NCBI GenBank assembly: GCA_032622095.1
Contig: CP136064.1
Span: forward strand, 262,115,863 to 262,179,862
Source of the DNA: Siphonodentalium dalli
Lineage: Eukaryota; Mollusca; Scaphopoda; Gadilida; Siphonodentaliidae
Reading direction: 5' to 3'
DNA: 64,000 nt
Below the pieces are notes generated by a model. The model was not told where the DNA came from. It saw nothing but the letters and a program-made list of their open reading frames with translations, and searched no databases. Shown here piece after piece: positions 21,795-35,800 of this stretch; within the stretch, counting starts at the first letter, position 1, and the number at the start of each line of letters is the position of its first letter. The position numbers were made by a program, and so were the translations under genes.

Positions 21795-23510
21795 TTATTT
21801 CGCTAAAATCCGTTTCAGATTCTGGATCCAGATTACAGATTGGTCCCCGTACGACTTGGTTCGGCAAAAGAACAGACCACAAATTTGCAGAATCAGTAAA
21901 CGAACAGACCGTAATCCTAATTTCGTGGTAATCCGATTTGGATTCGGATTCCGATTACGGACTCAAATGTTCGTAATGTAAACAAACCGAGATTCCGCCA
22001 ACTCAGAGTTTAAAAACACAATAAAACATAAGAATCCGTCTCTTGTGTACAAATTGTTGCAGAATATAAACGATCTATATCAAAGAATTTTAAATGAGGA
22101 GACAAATTTGTTTTATTGAATGTAAACTGGGAGAATATTACTGAAATTAGCCAAATAATAACGCTATTGATAGTAACGCTGGGGGAGCACTTCGGTTGAT
22201 GGCAAATCATTGTTGATTGTCACTTTCATATGTCCATTTCATAATTCCATCCTTAAAATACCGCCCGAACGCATGTCGATTTCGAATTCGGCGGATACGT
22301 CACCATTGACCGAATTCATATGAACCTGCATGGATATGTCTTCTGCTGTGTTCGTTATTATAATGTTTCTTCTTATTCAAGAAATAGTAGGATTATATGG
22401 TATCGATGGATTATCAGATACACGTATGTACTATCATCTAGTCTTAAAGTTATACCAAACCAAACATCAATCTCACAGGTTCGCAGAATTCAATTTGCTC
22501 TCCTTGGAAATATCCAATCTGACAAACACTAAGATTGGAAAATTACCAACTTTTACTGGTTGAAAAAAATCAAACAATGAGAACAATGCCAACCTATATA
22601 TGGTGTCAAATTAATGTCCAACTAATGTTGTGTCATGCATGAAATTTCCGACTGCTGGAATGTACCAAAGATTAGTTTAGATATATTTATTTCAAATATA
22701 TGTCAAATTTAGATAACACATGATATATAACACATACATTTGTTTATACATACAAAGGAATTGGGGGACAAGTACTGACTCACTTAAGGGTACCCCCTCT
22801 CCCATATGTTATTACACTGAAAAAATAAATAATTAGTAATGGCAAAGCAACATGACTACCAAAACAAGTTGAACATATATACAGATCACTGGACACCCCC
22901 TCTCTCGAGTTAGTCATAAGTTTTTATATGTATTTATTTAAAATCGGGTTTGTTTGTTGCGTTTGTTGGCTTGTACGTATCATTATTTTAAACAGTTAGT
23001 CAAAATAATCCTGATTTTCCTCACGTATGAATGACTGCACAGCTTAGCAAATTGTACCAAAGTTCGGGGTGGGGGTCGAGACACCCAATCAACCCCTGTC
23101 GTCACGTCCCTGTTCAACTGACAAGTTTCGTGTGTTCTTCACAACATCTTCGGAATTTGATTCAGGAGGCCTAGAGCTGTCATGTTTAGATATGCTTGCC
23201 ATCATCAATAAACACACTTTAACTTGAAAAAAAGATGCGATTAAGTCGGATTGGCAGCAAATTATGTGCCGTGTATACACACACAGAAGAATAGCATGAC
23301 TTTCACAACAAACATGCACTTTATAAATATAAGATACAAATGATACTTGTGTCAAATACATGAGCCATGTTTGACGCTGGGGGAGAGTTTCGGAGACCAC
23401 GTGGATTTCAAAAACTGACCTAGAATCCGAAATTAGCTCCGCCCCCCGTAATCGGCTTTGGATTCTCAATCCGGATTTTAGCGAAATTACGGCTCAGGCC
23501 ATTTGTTAAT
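21795..23510. repeat. Interval bounded by an imperfect inverted repeat
   Basis: TTATTTCGCTAAAATCCG at about 21796 is the near reverse complement of CGGATTTTAGCGAAATTACG at about 23478. Both are next to GGATTC/GATTACGG-rich text. The interval could be an element or a coincidence of nested repeats. It holds a fragment of the 44-kb repeat family (about 22560-22680, continuing at 23060-23115 after an unrelated insert). No gene recognised. Confidence 0.45.
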
Positions 23511-23559
23511 CCATATGAAATGAAATTACCGTAGACACAATTGCCTCCACCCTCACTAC

Positions 23560-23765
23560 ATTAATTTCTATTTTGCCTTCCGGGAAGATGACAAAATGCG
23601 TTTTAGATTATTTTTGGTGGAAAATTCAAAATTTGATTATGTCAGGAGTTTAATTATGTAATATTTTCACTTTACTGTTCGAGTCTGTCAATCGAAACCT
23701 ATATAATAAACACTGATTAGGCCGTTGTGTTAATTACGCCATTTGACCGTTCGGTGTGCCTTATT
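23560..23765. repeat. Dispersed ~230-bp repeat, copy 2
   Basis: Direct partner of 21488-21720, with more than 20% divergence by eye. The two copies flank the inverted-repeat interval. Confidence 0.65.
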
Positions 23766-24774
23766 CGACATCCTGGTACCTCTTACCGTTTGGGTAGGGC
23801 TGGTTTTTCTGGCTTTGATAAAAATAATACGGCCAACATCAGAAAGTGATATATATTGGAACAAAGCTAATTGACAGTAGTTTCCCTGATATAAATAATA
23901 AAGCACAACCGTCTTAATTTAGGTTTTATAAGAAACGAAAGACAGCGCTTTGCGTGGATCGTCTTATTCTTCTCACCCTATAAATAATTAGACGTCACAT
24001 GACGTTATGACTGTATAATTCCGAGATTCAATGGTTATATGTCAGAATAAAAATCAGAATTTATTCTCCAATCGCCGGACGTATCCGGTATGACAGAATA
24101 TATTTATGAATACACAGTAAATATATATAATGATCGTTCATATGAAAATAATAGGTCAAAAATCGTGTACACGTGCGGATGGATCATATTTGCCTCCCGT
24201 ATTTCGCTGTATATGGACGTAAGTGGTGGGATTTGGGTGCGGTGCTTCAATGTCCACGTAGTTATGCCACAGGGGGTTTCGTCTCAACATTCGTTTTTCA
24301 CATTTGAGTATTATACATGGTACTCAACACCAAGGTCAACGTCGCATAGCGTTCACTTTCGATCGGAGTATATAGTCTTTTTTTCCCACGATCCGAATTC
24401 GATCGCTAGGTTATGTTTTCTTGTTAGAAATTTAATCAGACGATACTACTGTTTGGTTTTCTACATGTATTGCCTACTCTGGTCATCATCGTATTCTCAT
24501 GTATCAAAATTGGATGAATATCTCTTCTTAAAAGGTGTGAGTATACTGTCAAACCGAATTTTTCATCGGGTGCCTCAAGAAAACCACGTGGTGAGAAAAT
24601 CAATTGCCACCTGTTACCTGTTAGCCTAACATATTTTCGCTTGAAGTTATAACAGACGAACACATTAATGAAACATGTATGCACTTTCAAGATGGATTAG
24701 TTTCAGTCACAACAATCAGAATGATAAACCCATTGCGTGAGACGCGGAGTGGTGTTAGAGATGGACATCGGCCG
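23766..24774. other. Upstream flank of the PAN-ApeC gene
   Basis: Presumed promoter and 5' region of the gene starting at 24775. A 179-codon frame (24090-24629) is the longest in the window, but its product is rich in Tyr, Ser and His with no recognisable domain, so I do not call it a gene. No TATA box can be assigned with confidence. Confidence 0.4.
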
Positions 24775-25051
24775 ATGTGGATATCTCTAGCGTTTCTCTA
24801 TCTCTACATATTGGTGCTCGTGGCATGTACGGGGCCGAGGAACCAGTTTGTAGTCATGAAATTCTACAGCCAGCAGACAGCTGGAGAATGCCCGATCATC
24901 GCACACATTCATGTGAGGTCAAAACGAGAGTGCGCCATTAAATGTCAACGTTACCACAACTGCGGCTCGTTCGCTTACGAAGATGGCGGGGACTGCAGGC
25001 TATCGAACGGACCTATCAGGGCGGAAATTGCAGGAACGAAGTACTTATCAG
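24775..25051 (+). CDS. PAN-ApeC exon 1: signal peptide and PAN/Apple module
   Basis: Ends at TTATCAG|GTACAG, phase 1. Encodes the hydrophobic leader and CAIKCQRYHNCGSFAYEDGG followed by DCRLSNG. This is the C-x3-C-x5-C...F-x-Y...C-x-L spacing of PAN/Apple domains. The reading frame remains open past the donor to 25104, but only splicing continues into ApeC sequence. Confidence 0.8.
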
Positions 25052-26842
25052 GTACAGAATCATATTTCATTTTCAGATTGCCCGTGTCCTCACACCTAAT
25101 GTGAACTTTCTTTCTTTCCTAAATGGACTCTCCAATTCATTTATACAAGACTACGACGAAATGCTTGTTTTTTCATGTTCAGGCAATGAACGCAGACGAT
25201 CATAAAATACCAGCGCAGAATGGTTCCTATTTATTAGTGGGAAATGTACAAATATTAAGGATCAGACGCACGTTTTGCCAAAATTTCCTGGTATTTCAAA
25301 ATGTATTTTCTCTAAATCTATCAGGAATATCTTTGTGAAATTTTGTACTAGAGATTATTGTGGTACCATACATAAGAATCATTGGACATTTGGTTATTAT
25401 AATCTCATTTACTTTACTTTTATGCCATGAAAAATCTTTAAAATTTCACTATGTTCAGGTACAGAGAACTACTGTAAAACAATTTTTTTTCGAAAGTGCA
25501 TTTCATATATACATGATATCATATCTGAATATCATGAGAGGAGACTTAATTTTTCTTGATTCATGAAATTAAATGATTATTTTCATTCAGAAAGACAACT
25601 ACCATAAATATTTTTTTATTATTGAGAATTTTCATGCCATGCTTGTTGGTCATTGAAAAATTGGGCTCAGTTGAGTTCTGGGTCATGGGTTCATAACCAA
25701 GTTAAATCTGACCACCATATCTCTTAACACTGTGGCCTAATTTCTGTTGATTGCTCCCTGCTTGAGTGGACAGCACCACATTTGAACATTTGTTTTCATT
25801 GGGCTGGCATATTTGTGACTGCTTTATTCTTCATTATAATACATGGGGTATGATGCTATAATATGCAATTAAAAAGATAACTCAACATTATGATACAAAT
25901 GAAGCCTCCTCTCATGGAGTCAAGACAATAAGCTGTTTGATGGTTGACATGTTGTTTGAAATTATAAATTTTTCTGGCAGTTCTCGGTACCTAAAGGGAC
26001 AGAAACGAAACAAATATTTTCAACCTCTCAAATGTATTAAAATCCATTATTGTTATTGTCTTTTTATAATTGCTCTGATTCTATATATAATGAAAATTAT
26101 CATATGTAAAATTCAAGATTTTTCACCAGATAGATCCAGAGAAATTCTTTGTTGAAAATCACTTGCCATTTCTGGCTGGATTTACTGTGATTTATGCAAA
26201 ACGTGCATCTCCCCCTTAAGTTCAACAACGGCCTATATTATAATCACCTTCAATCGATGCACTAAAACCAACAGCTGCACGGAAGAAAAAGACTAACTTA
26301 GGTTTGTCAAATGTTTGTCCACATGATGCGCAACTAACTCGTGCATGAGTTTTGCACATTTTGATCTTTTAAAAAATTATATTTAAAATAAAACTATAAA
26401 AAGAAAATTAAATTAAGTTTGTTTTCTCTCTACTTGCTCCATAATTGTTCACCAACATTGAATCCAATGGGTGCAAGATATACTGATATATAATTATAAA
26501 TAACCAGCTGATATGCCAGACTTCGTCCGGGCTATTTAGGGATATCGTTGTCATCGCCTCCGTCTGGGCATAACATTAGGAGAAAGAAAAAAACTATTGT
26601 TCGATCGGTCCAGATACATACCAAATTTGAGTCGGATCGGTCGAGGTCCAGAAACATGCCTATTATGAGCGTATATGAGCGAGCTCAAGGTCAATTACAC
26701 GGTCGCACGTGAAATTGGACCCGCCCATACTGTTCCCGGGATCAAAGTAGCCCTACATACCAGATTTGAGTCGAGTAGTTTTCGCATCTATAACACACAC
26801 ACGTACATACATACATTCATACATACATACATACATATATAC

Positions 26843-26873
<31 letters not shown>

Positions 26874-29800
26874 TATATATATACATACAGACAGAAGTTC
26901 CAAAATATATAATAGATGAGATCGAAAATATGCCCCATTCACGGGTTCTCAGACACATATATGACATTTCGCAAACGATAAAGGGCGCTTATGTTTCCTT
27001 TATATATTAACACTAACTCAAACAAGTTTCCGTTGGGAGCATTTATTCAGTGACATAGGGGCCCAAGCCCCTTGGTACGCGATTTCGCACATGTTGATCT
27101 TTTTGATTTAAAAAAACATTATTTAAAAAAAAAAAAGAATTATGAAGATTGAACTACTTGCTCAATTTAGCAACAAGAAATAAAAAAAAAAACGTTCTAA
27201 ATAAAAAGTAACGAAAACAAAAATAGCGTCGTTATAATATCCACTGGGGTATCCCGAACCACCACACACACGTTGGTTGAACTTGAATCATATGTCTGGG
27301 GTTATATCGTAATTGTAAGCTTCATAGTCTATACGTAGATCTCTCTCACCTTTACGATGTCAGAAATGCTTATATGCTGTACATGTATGGACGCCATAAC
27401 ATAAAGTGCAACCCATAAGATCGACTAGTTGTAGCGTTAGCAGCATTCGCGGCGCTTCGTGGCGATTCGCGGCGAAAAAGTGGCGATGCTCGTTGGATAC
27501 TAATCCTTTCGACTCAAAATCGCGGAGACGTCGCCGCGTTTAGACGTCGGCGATTTGGGGTAAGTCGCCGCGATTTTGAATGGACACATCGCAGCGTTAA
27601 GTGGAATGAGGCTGATTCGACTTGGGGTATTGTACTAGCATTCATGCCCCATTGGAGCGTTCAAATCAGTCTTTGAACAATAAGGATGGAATCGGATTGA
27701 CAGCTGACGACTAAGGAATCGTTCAGATTGCTATTCGACCCGCTAGTCCTGAAAGGTTAAGTTTTCATTTAAATAGAATGAATGGTAAACATTCCATTAC
27801 AAACTTCAGAAATCACACAGGTGTCCAATGAGCCCAACCTATCCACGGAAAAATTATATATTTCTGTGTTAAAGTCTTAATTACTGAGTAATTATCATAC
27901 AAATTAAGAAATCACTCAGGTGTGCAACCTCACCTCGGAAAATTGTATATTTTTCTGTTAAAGTCTTAATATATTGCATAAGAACGCGTCAAATTTCCAG
28001 TTTTCTCATAAACAGTTGGGAATTAATCGGATGAAAAAATTGGCTGTAGGGAGTGCCAAAGTATGCAGTAATGCTACTAGAAAGTGTATAATCTGAGATG
28101 GCTCCCATCTAGAGGTCACCCAGAAGATCCGTATGCAGTTTGGTGATGATTTGAAGAGATAGTTGGCCTCTTGGTTGCGCATAATGATTTAGTCATACAA
28201 AGAGTAAAATCAAAGATAGCCACTGGCATCCATGTTTTTAACATAATTCAGAATAATGGTACGCAGCCATCTAGAGGTATCCCCGATGATCCACACGAAG
28301 TTTGGTGTTGATCTGATGAGGGATGTGCTCTGTAGGGTGTGCTAAAGGATTTAGTCATGCAAAGAGTAAATTCCAAGTTGGCTGACGGCGGCCATGTTTT
28401 TCATCGAAAATCGTTCAAATTTGACAGCGCCAAACATGCCTGTAAATTTTCAGAATTGTCCACACATATTCACTAGTGAGAGGAGACAGAGTGTCTGCAG
28501 AAATACTTTAATTAGTTTATCAGCGCTTGTCCGTATGCTGCAACGGGCTCGTTTGTGTGCTTTGTGTACATTTTCAAATTTTAAACATTTTGATTTTTTT
28601 GTTTAAATTCAACACATTCAAATAAATTTTCTTTTTTAAATTTAAATTTTGATTTTTTTTAGACTGAACTTCATGCTCAATGTAACATTTTAAGAAAATA
28701 AAACAAAATACAAATTTTTTGAAACATTAAAATTAAAACAAAATAATGCCATTAGAACACCCCCTTTAAAGCTTAGGGCTATTATATTTCGATTCTGGAA
28801 ATCTTATTTATTTTCTCCACCTCGATTTTTTGTTAGCCTAGCAAAACATCCTCTGGAAATATATGCGTAACGAGAGTTCGGTAGGTCAGGCAAGGTCACG
28901 GTTCACGGTGGCTTGAGTGATCGGAAGAGATTTTCGGAATAAATTACGACGAAAATTATCATCAAAAACAAAATTGACAGTATCTTGTGATATATGGCAT
29001 GCATATCCATAGGCATACTTATTTCCGATTGAGCAATCATATGAAAATAGACAAGTTATAATACCATGCGATCACATGTGAAAGAAGATGTTTGTTTACT
29101 TTTCTGACGACGTACCGAGCTTTGAGGGTGGGTTGCTTGACCAAAATCAAATATATTTTACCCCTGAAGCCGAAGAAATTGTAATTTACGGTCATGTCTT
29201 AAGTAGGGCGGTGGATTTATGATACACTTATATGCATATTTACATAATTTGAAAAGACCCTAAGATATAGAAATATTAGGTTCCCATGCATGTAATTTTG
29301 TATAACTCTATAATAGAGAGTTTCTCTACATGCCCCTTCGCTATCACCTCTCACTATATATATCCCTATCAGTTTTGCTAAATTTTTAATGTTGCTAATG
29401 TCACCCCTTGTCCCATCCGTCAGATACCTTGCTGCAGAGATCTGGTTGGCCAGCGGGGGAATATGGTATAATCAAATCAGACCAGGGATGTCCTCTGTCC
29501 CTCTCCGGATGGGAAGAAGGTGGTGTTGTTCACTACAGCGAGATCCCCGGTAACACAAACACTTGGAATGTAACACACTGGCCAGGTTTGTTATTGTTTT
29601 TAATTTGTATAGTATCTTATATGTTTACATCGTGGTTGGTGATTGGTCAACTGCTATTGGGCTACCCGTTTCATATCCCAATAACACACAGACCCCCAAT
29701 AACTAACAGACCGCAACACGATGTCACAAATTGTTGACCTAATCTGACTTAATCACTAACACCGGAACATTATATTGGGCTGACTGAATGTGCTGCGTGA

Positions 29801-32800
29801 GCAAGTCTCGTTCTCGGCAGATTTTGTTAAAATAAATAAGAATACACTCAGCTTTTTTGTATAGGAATAAATAACCAAAAAGCTATATAAATTTCATAAA
29901 TGAATGAGGTGGACGTCTGTGTTATCGCGGATACGGCGGTGTGGTCGTTGGGGGCACTTTTCACCCAAAGCGACCACAGCGCCGTATTCCCCAATAATGC
30001 ACACATCCATGCACTACTTTTACTTCTCAAAATCAAAGGCGATGCGACCCGATTCTGGTGTCCTTCGGCGCGGAAATGACTGCAGAATAATATATCCGAA
30101 ACCCAACAAAATCCACCTTGGGGAAAATTCACAATTCAACATGGCGTCCACGGTGGTCGTCGGTATCGGAAAAACGCTGAATTTCTGCGGTAGGTGTGCC
30201 AATTAGTACCAAATGTTTAATACATTGAAATACTCACTAACAATGCATAGTCGTAAACCATATCTGTAGCATGTATGTCCCAAAATGGCCGCCAAAATTG
30301 ACAAAATCTAATGGAATTTACGCTTTGTACAAAATTGATTAGCTATAGTCATATAATTATAAGAGCACATAAACACCGACTGCAATTATGATATGAGAAT
30401 TGATTCAAGACTAAAAGAGAAACTTATAATCGGAGACACGAATTCTCTCTATAATGTATCTCACGAGAGAGCAAGCGAAATTAGGGTCTCGCACACCGAT
30501 TAAATCAAGAAACAACACGGATTTAGTTACGCTGTTTCCTCTGGAATTGTGCAAAAGTGTGTTATTAAACAGTTGCATTGGGTTTAACAGGGGAGTATAA
30601 ATTATATGACAATTCCTAGAAGCAGAACGTATACGTATTCAATATAACCAGATTGTGGCAGATCATAATTTATTTTGATATATACAACATAACTTTCAAA
30701 ATTCAGTGCTGTAGAACGATATGAGACATAAGTTTATTACATATCTATCAACGTAATTCGCATGATCGCACGACGTTCCAGGCGTGTGATAATTCTCAGA
30801 ATCGCTAGTGCAATCTGTCGACGGAACTATTTCATTCAGTGTTGTTAGACTGGCTCTCCCCGTTACTATTTTTACTTTTTCAACTTTTCAACACAAGGGC
30901 GACCACCCACTGGCCGAAATCGCAGCGCGCTGATTTGGTTATATTTTTGGAAAATCTGGGAAAACCCAATTAACACATTTGAGCGGGTCAAGATGGGTCA
31001 AGTTCACTCGCGGATAGACGGGCTCCCTGTCTGATTGTTGCGTTAACCTTAAAATGCCGTTAAAACTCAATTAAATTCACATTTTCTGTACCGGAGATGT
31101 ACGATTGTGAGCCAACTTACTGTAATACGGAGATATGTAATAAAAATAGAACCGCATGAGTGTCTGGATTTTGACGAATTATCGCATTCGATTTGTTGGC
31201 GGAACGCGATACCTCTCGTGCGGGACAACGTCCCGCACTCGAGGTATCGCTCCTTCAACAAATGTCGTGCGATAATTTCGTCAAAATCCAGACACTCATG
31301 CGGTTCTATCTATATATCGTACTCGGTAAAATGTGTAGTTCATACCGTCCGTTTATCGCAATATTAATCATTTCTGACTCCGAACAAGTGATGAAACATG
31401 AATATCTTGATTTTATCACAAGACTGAATGGCGGTATACTATGAACGCAATTTATCAAAACACAGAGGAGAACCAATCGACTATCTTCCTTAAATTATAA
31501 ACTGAACCAAATTCCCTCCGTACTTTGTGACAGCGGTTGATTATACCTAGACATTATAGTTGGTTATATTGACCAAAACACATATACCCGAAAGGCATAC
31601 GTTCTGCAACCACATCAACTTGTTTATTCCTTCTGTCTAATGTTACATATATCTGCTGTACAGACAATCACAAATAACAACAGTGATTGAATGGACAATT
31701 CTCAAATAACAATTTAAATGCCGATCACCGGATATTCAGCACATGTATGTGGGGGTATTGTTAAGATATTTTAAATCAAGAATGTACTGCAAACCAATAT
31801 TGGGCATTGTGTGGTAGCATTTTCTAGTTGTAATGTGCGGATTAAAGGAATTTGAACAAAATTGTCTGATGATAAACAGGCTTGGTAGCAGCATATAAAT
31901 TGTATTTTGTTTTTACATGAAATGCACTATGTACATTTTCTTTGATCTGGTGAGATGGGTGCTAATTTATGTAAGAGATTGGTATCTTCAATGCCTCCAC
32001 TATGCAGAGTGAAATATGAACAATTTAGATACAATAATTATATACAGTATATGAACAGTTTGATGTGATCCATCATATGTTATATATAGAACCGCATGAG
32101 TGTCTGGATTTTGACGAAATTATTGCACGAGATTTGTTGGCGGAGCGATACCTCGAGTGCGGGACGCAGTCCTGCACGAGAGGTATCGCGTTCCGCCAAC
32201 AAATCGAGTGCGATAATTCGTCAAAATCCAGACACTCATGCGGTTCTATTTTTATTACATATCTCCGTATCATAGTAAATTGACTCACAATCGTACATCT
32301 CCGGTACAGAAAATGTGAATTTAATTGAGTTTTAACACTGAATGAAATAGTTCCGTCGACAGATTGCACTAGTGCTATTCTGAGAATTACCACGCGCCTG
32401 GAAACTCATGCAAACATGCGAATCACGTTGATAGATATGTAATAAATGTCCCTCTAATACATTTTACATATATAAAATACGAACATATCCGTGTCGATGA
32501 TAAATCATGTACATCACTGGAGAACAGCTGGGTCTGTACACATAGTAGTGTTCTCTACAATTAATGCAATGAGCTGCTCCTCTGGTAGTGTGCTTAGAAA
32601 TAGGTAGCTACGCGCACCATACCGATCGATGGTGGATGTGTGGTCTATATACAAACTCCAAGCATGTTAATACTAAACGAATATCCGATTAGCTGCATGC
32701 ATGCGAACGGCAGCATTCACGTGCGTGTGATCAAGGCATCGCGTTATCATTCATTCACGTTCTTGAGATCACAAATCTGAATGCTGAGATGGATGTTCAA

Positions 32801-35800
32801 TTAATTTCAATTGAAACATATTCATAATATATATGCACACAATATTTCGAATATCTGATGGATTCATATTTCCGATGTCATTCGCAGTCCAATTGATCAG
32901 TTTCAGATAAACATACACACTCGAAAACTCATCAGAACTCCTTAAGTAATACGCATATTTACTGCACAGAAACTCGGCGTTTGGTCGGATCTTCATCTGT
33001 GCCTTTCGGATCTTTCTGGACCGACAGTGGTCCCTTCATATCGCGCGGATATTGAGAACGACACGGATTTTTAAAATTCTGTCAAATCCTATGCTTCATT
33101 GACAGATTCAACTATATACCGGCATTTGTTTTGGAAGCGTGGAAGTCCAGGAACTATACTAGTGAATGGATGTTCTCGAAAATTTGAGTGAGCAAAAGCA
33201 AAAACACCATTGAAAAAATTCGCAAAAAAACAATTAATGGTCTGATCTGGGAAAACTGAAGGACAACTGTTGGATAAATACTTCTGCTTCGTGTGGTCAT
33301 ACACATACGATGCTCGATGTCTGTTTTACAATGAGAAACAAACATATCCCCATATCATATACGTGAAAATGACTTTCCCATTTCCACGGCTTTTGGCCGT
33401 ATCCTCGGCTTTGGCCGTACCACGTACACGGGGGTGATCACGGAGGAAAGCAGATATATGTGACTGGCAGAGAAATATAGTATACAGGAGTTAATTCTGG
33501 TAGATGTCTGAGTTCACGCTCACATTGGCTATTGCGCGGAAGTATATGCCATATCGTCCACGGAAATGATGGTTTCTTGTGACTTGAGAAAGAACAAGTC
33601 ATACCACTCCCTTGAGATATAGATGTAAGCCCATCCTCACTGCAGCAATCGCGGAAACGCGGAAAGGTGTTTATACCGTAAGGGCATGTACTTTGGTTAC
33701 TGCGTTAAATTCAATAACTAATCATTATGCCGAATGAAATTACCACGCACGTCTGTTGCCTGACCGAAATTAATATTTTTGGCCCAACTGTTAGAGGTAG
33801 TCAAAGCAGAAAACCCAAACTTTAAAGACGTAACTCATTGGGTGTGCCTTTGGTTGCAGCGACTGATAGATTATTCAGATTGATATATTTTAGTGATACA
33901 TGTTCCTATAAAATATCGAACAACCGATCCATACATATTTACACTTCCATATAGTTATCCAGTGTGTTGCTTTCGTCGTGGCATGTCTTGGAGTTGTCGC
34001 CGTTTTGACAACAATTCCATGGCCGCGATTGTTTTATATTCAGTCAGTGTCACTCTATTCTCTTCCATAACCTAATTTCACGCCTTTTATATACTACTAA
34101 CCGATCAACAATGAATTCGGTGCCAACACTCTGAATCCCAAATTTTACTTTTTTTTTAGTAGAAACTTGTCTGACTTTGAGAAGCTCTAAAACATTTTCC
34201 CCAGTTGGATGTTCTTGGATTTTGGATACGTTCATCTACAATCACACTGCTGATTTAGCGTTGGACTTGGCCACGTGCATGGATCAGGTGACTTTCATTG
34301 GCGATTGTAACACATGTGTTCTCAATTTATTTTGTAGGTATATTGAACATGATCAATATAGAAGAACAAGTGTGCATGAAAACAAGGTCACTGCCTGTAG
34401 AGTTGCCATGGCAACCAGGATCGTATTGTATCATGCAGTATGGTACCAACTGCCCATCTGGTTAGTTAAATTTATACATGACATGCTTCTTAGCTTATTG
34501 CTGCATAGTCGAGAGATTAGTTTTCAACACCACAGCTGTTACACAACTATAACAAATCGCACACGATCACATTTACGCCCGTAAAGAACAGACATAAGTA
34601 GCAGGGACGTGGTTACAGGGCAAGGCTACTACCCCTCATCCACAACGTTGGTCAAAATGTTCAACAGTTGGACATATCATGCCTGACACAATATTAGTTG
34701 AATTTTTTTACACCAGACATAGTTTGACATTGTATTTTTGTTTGAATTTCCAACCTGTAATTAGTTGAGTATATTTTGTCCTTAGACCAACAATAGCATA
34801 TTTTTCTACTTTTCCAGGACTTCAGTCTAAATACATCACTTGGGATGGTGAAGATGACGGACCGAGTGACTATGTTTACGGCGTTGCACCAACGCACGAG
34901 TTATCATTGAACACAGGAATCAAACTCTTCTTTTGCTGCAGGTATGTTTTTCATCAGCGTATACATGCCAAGGATTATATATAAAACACTATCTAATCGG
35001 GTATGTGTTCTTCGTATTTTGATGCAATTCGTGTACCCGGTGATGCGATCCTAAGACAAAAACACGAAAATCGTCTACGAAGGACTAAAAGTAAGAAACA
35101 CCGTCTTTGATTCGTCATGCAATATATATCGCTCGCTTTGATTGGTCATGCTATATATGTCGCTCACTTTGATTGGTCATGCAATATATATCGCATGTTT
35201 ACGTCTAGAGCCGCCAACGTGAGGGAAACCAAGACAATCATTCTACCGTCTCTCGCAAAACTGTTTTTTTTTCCATGACCGTTACCGCCAATCAACCATA
35301 AAATACATGTATCAGGGCCATGAAGGAACCAATTAAGTCTCTTATCCAAAGCTTTTTTTTATTTTAAATTTGATTAATACATATATAAACGTTTGTTTGA
35401 CTGGACAAACAAGTCCATGAGCTTTAGCAATTCACGATGCACATTCAAAAATCAGCAATCGTTGAAAAGTCATGTTTATAACTGAAATTTACAAGGAATA
35501 TACGTATCGATTGTGTCTCGATTTTGAACATATCAAACACACCTCGTCCAATTAACAGATTTTTGTAAAATGCACACAACCACTTTCACTACTAGGACCA
35601 TAACTCCTGCAACTAATATCTAGCTCATACAATGCATGATTCCAGATGTCAGCTATCCGAATGTCTTAACCCTTTACCCAACAGAAGGGCCCTGTGCCAA
35701 TGCATTCTCTTATATATGCGAGTCGACCATAGGTCGCCTCGCATATATAAGAGAATGCATTGGCTTAACACATTAAAAATTATAAAATTGTTAAAGAATG

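Larger units (their letters stand above)
25052..29423 (+). other. Intron 1 of the PAN-ApeC gene
   Basis: GT at 25052 and AG at 29422-29423 (CCATCCGTCAG). Mostly AT-rich. It holds a repeat related to 46985-48490, a CATA microsatellite, a CpG-rich palindrome and two units of the 50.9-kb tandem family, listed separately. ORFs at 25123-26155 are low-complexity and unrecognised. Confidence 0.7.
29586..34817 (+). other. Intron 2 of the PAN-ApeC gene
   Basis: Bounded by GT at 29586 and TTTTCCAG ending 34817. Besides the CpG island and the 1.7-kb foldback, the stretches 30200-30730 and 32455-34800 contain no recognised gene. The 135-codon frame at 34177-34584 has no domain I can name. Confidence 0.7.

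Noticed and set aside
24090..24629. 179-codon open frame, the longest in the window
   Set aside because: Rich in Tyr, Ser, Phe and His with no domain, signal or homologous motif. It ends 145 bp before the PAN-ApeC start, and the simplest reading is chance in AT-rich upstream sequence.
26675..27010. 111-codon frame with THTYIHT repeats
   Set aside because: Translation of the CATA/CA microsatellite.
34177..34584. 135-codon + strand frame in intron 2 just before exon 3
   Set aside because: No domain, no splice-compatible continuation into exon 3, and ordinary intronic composition.
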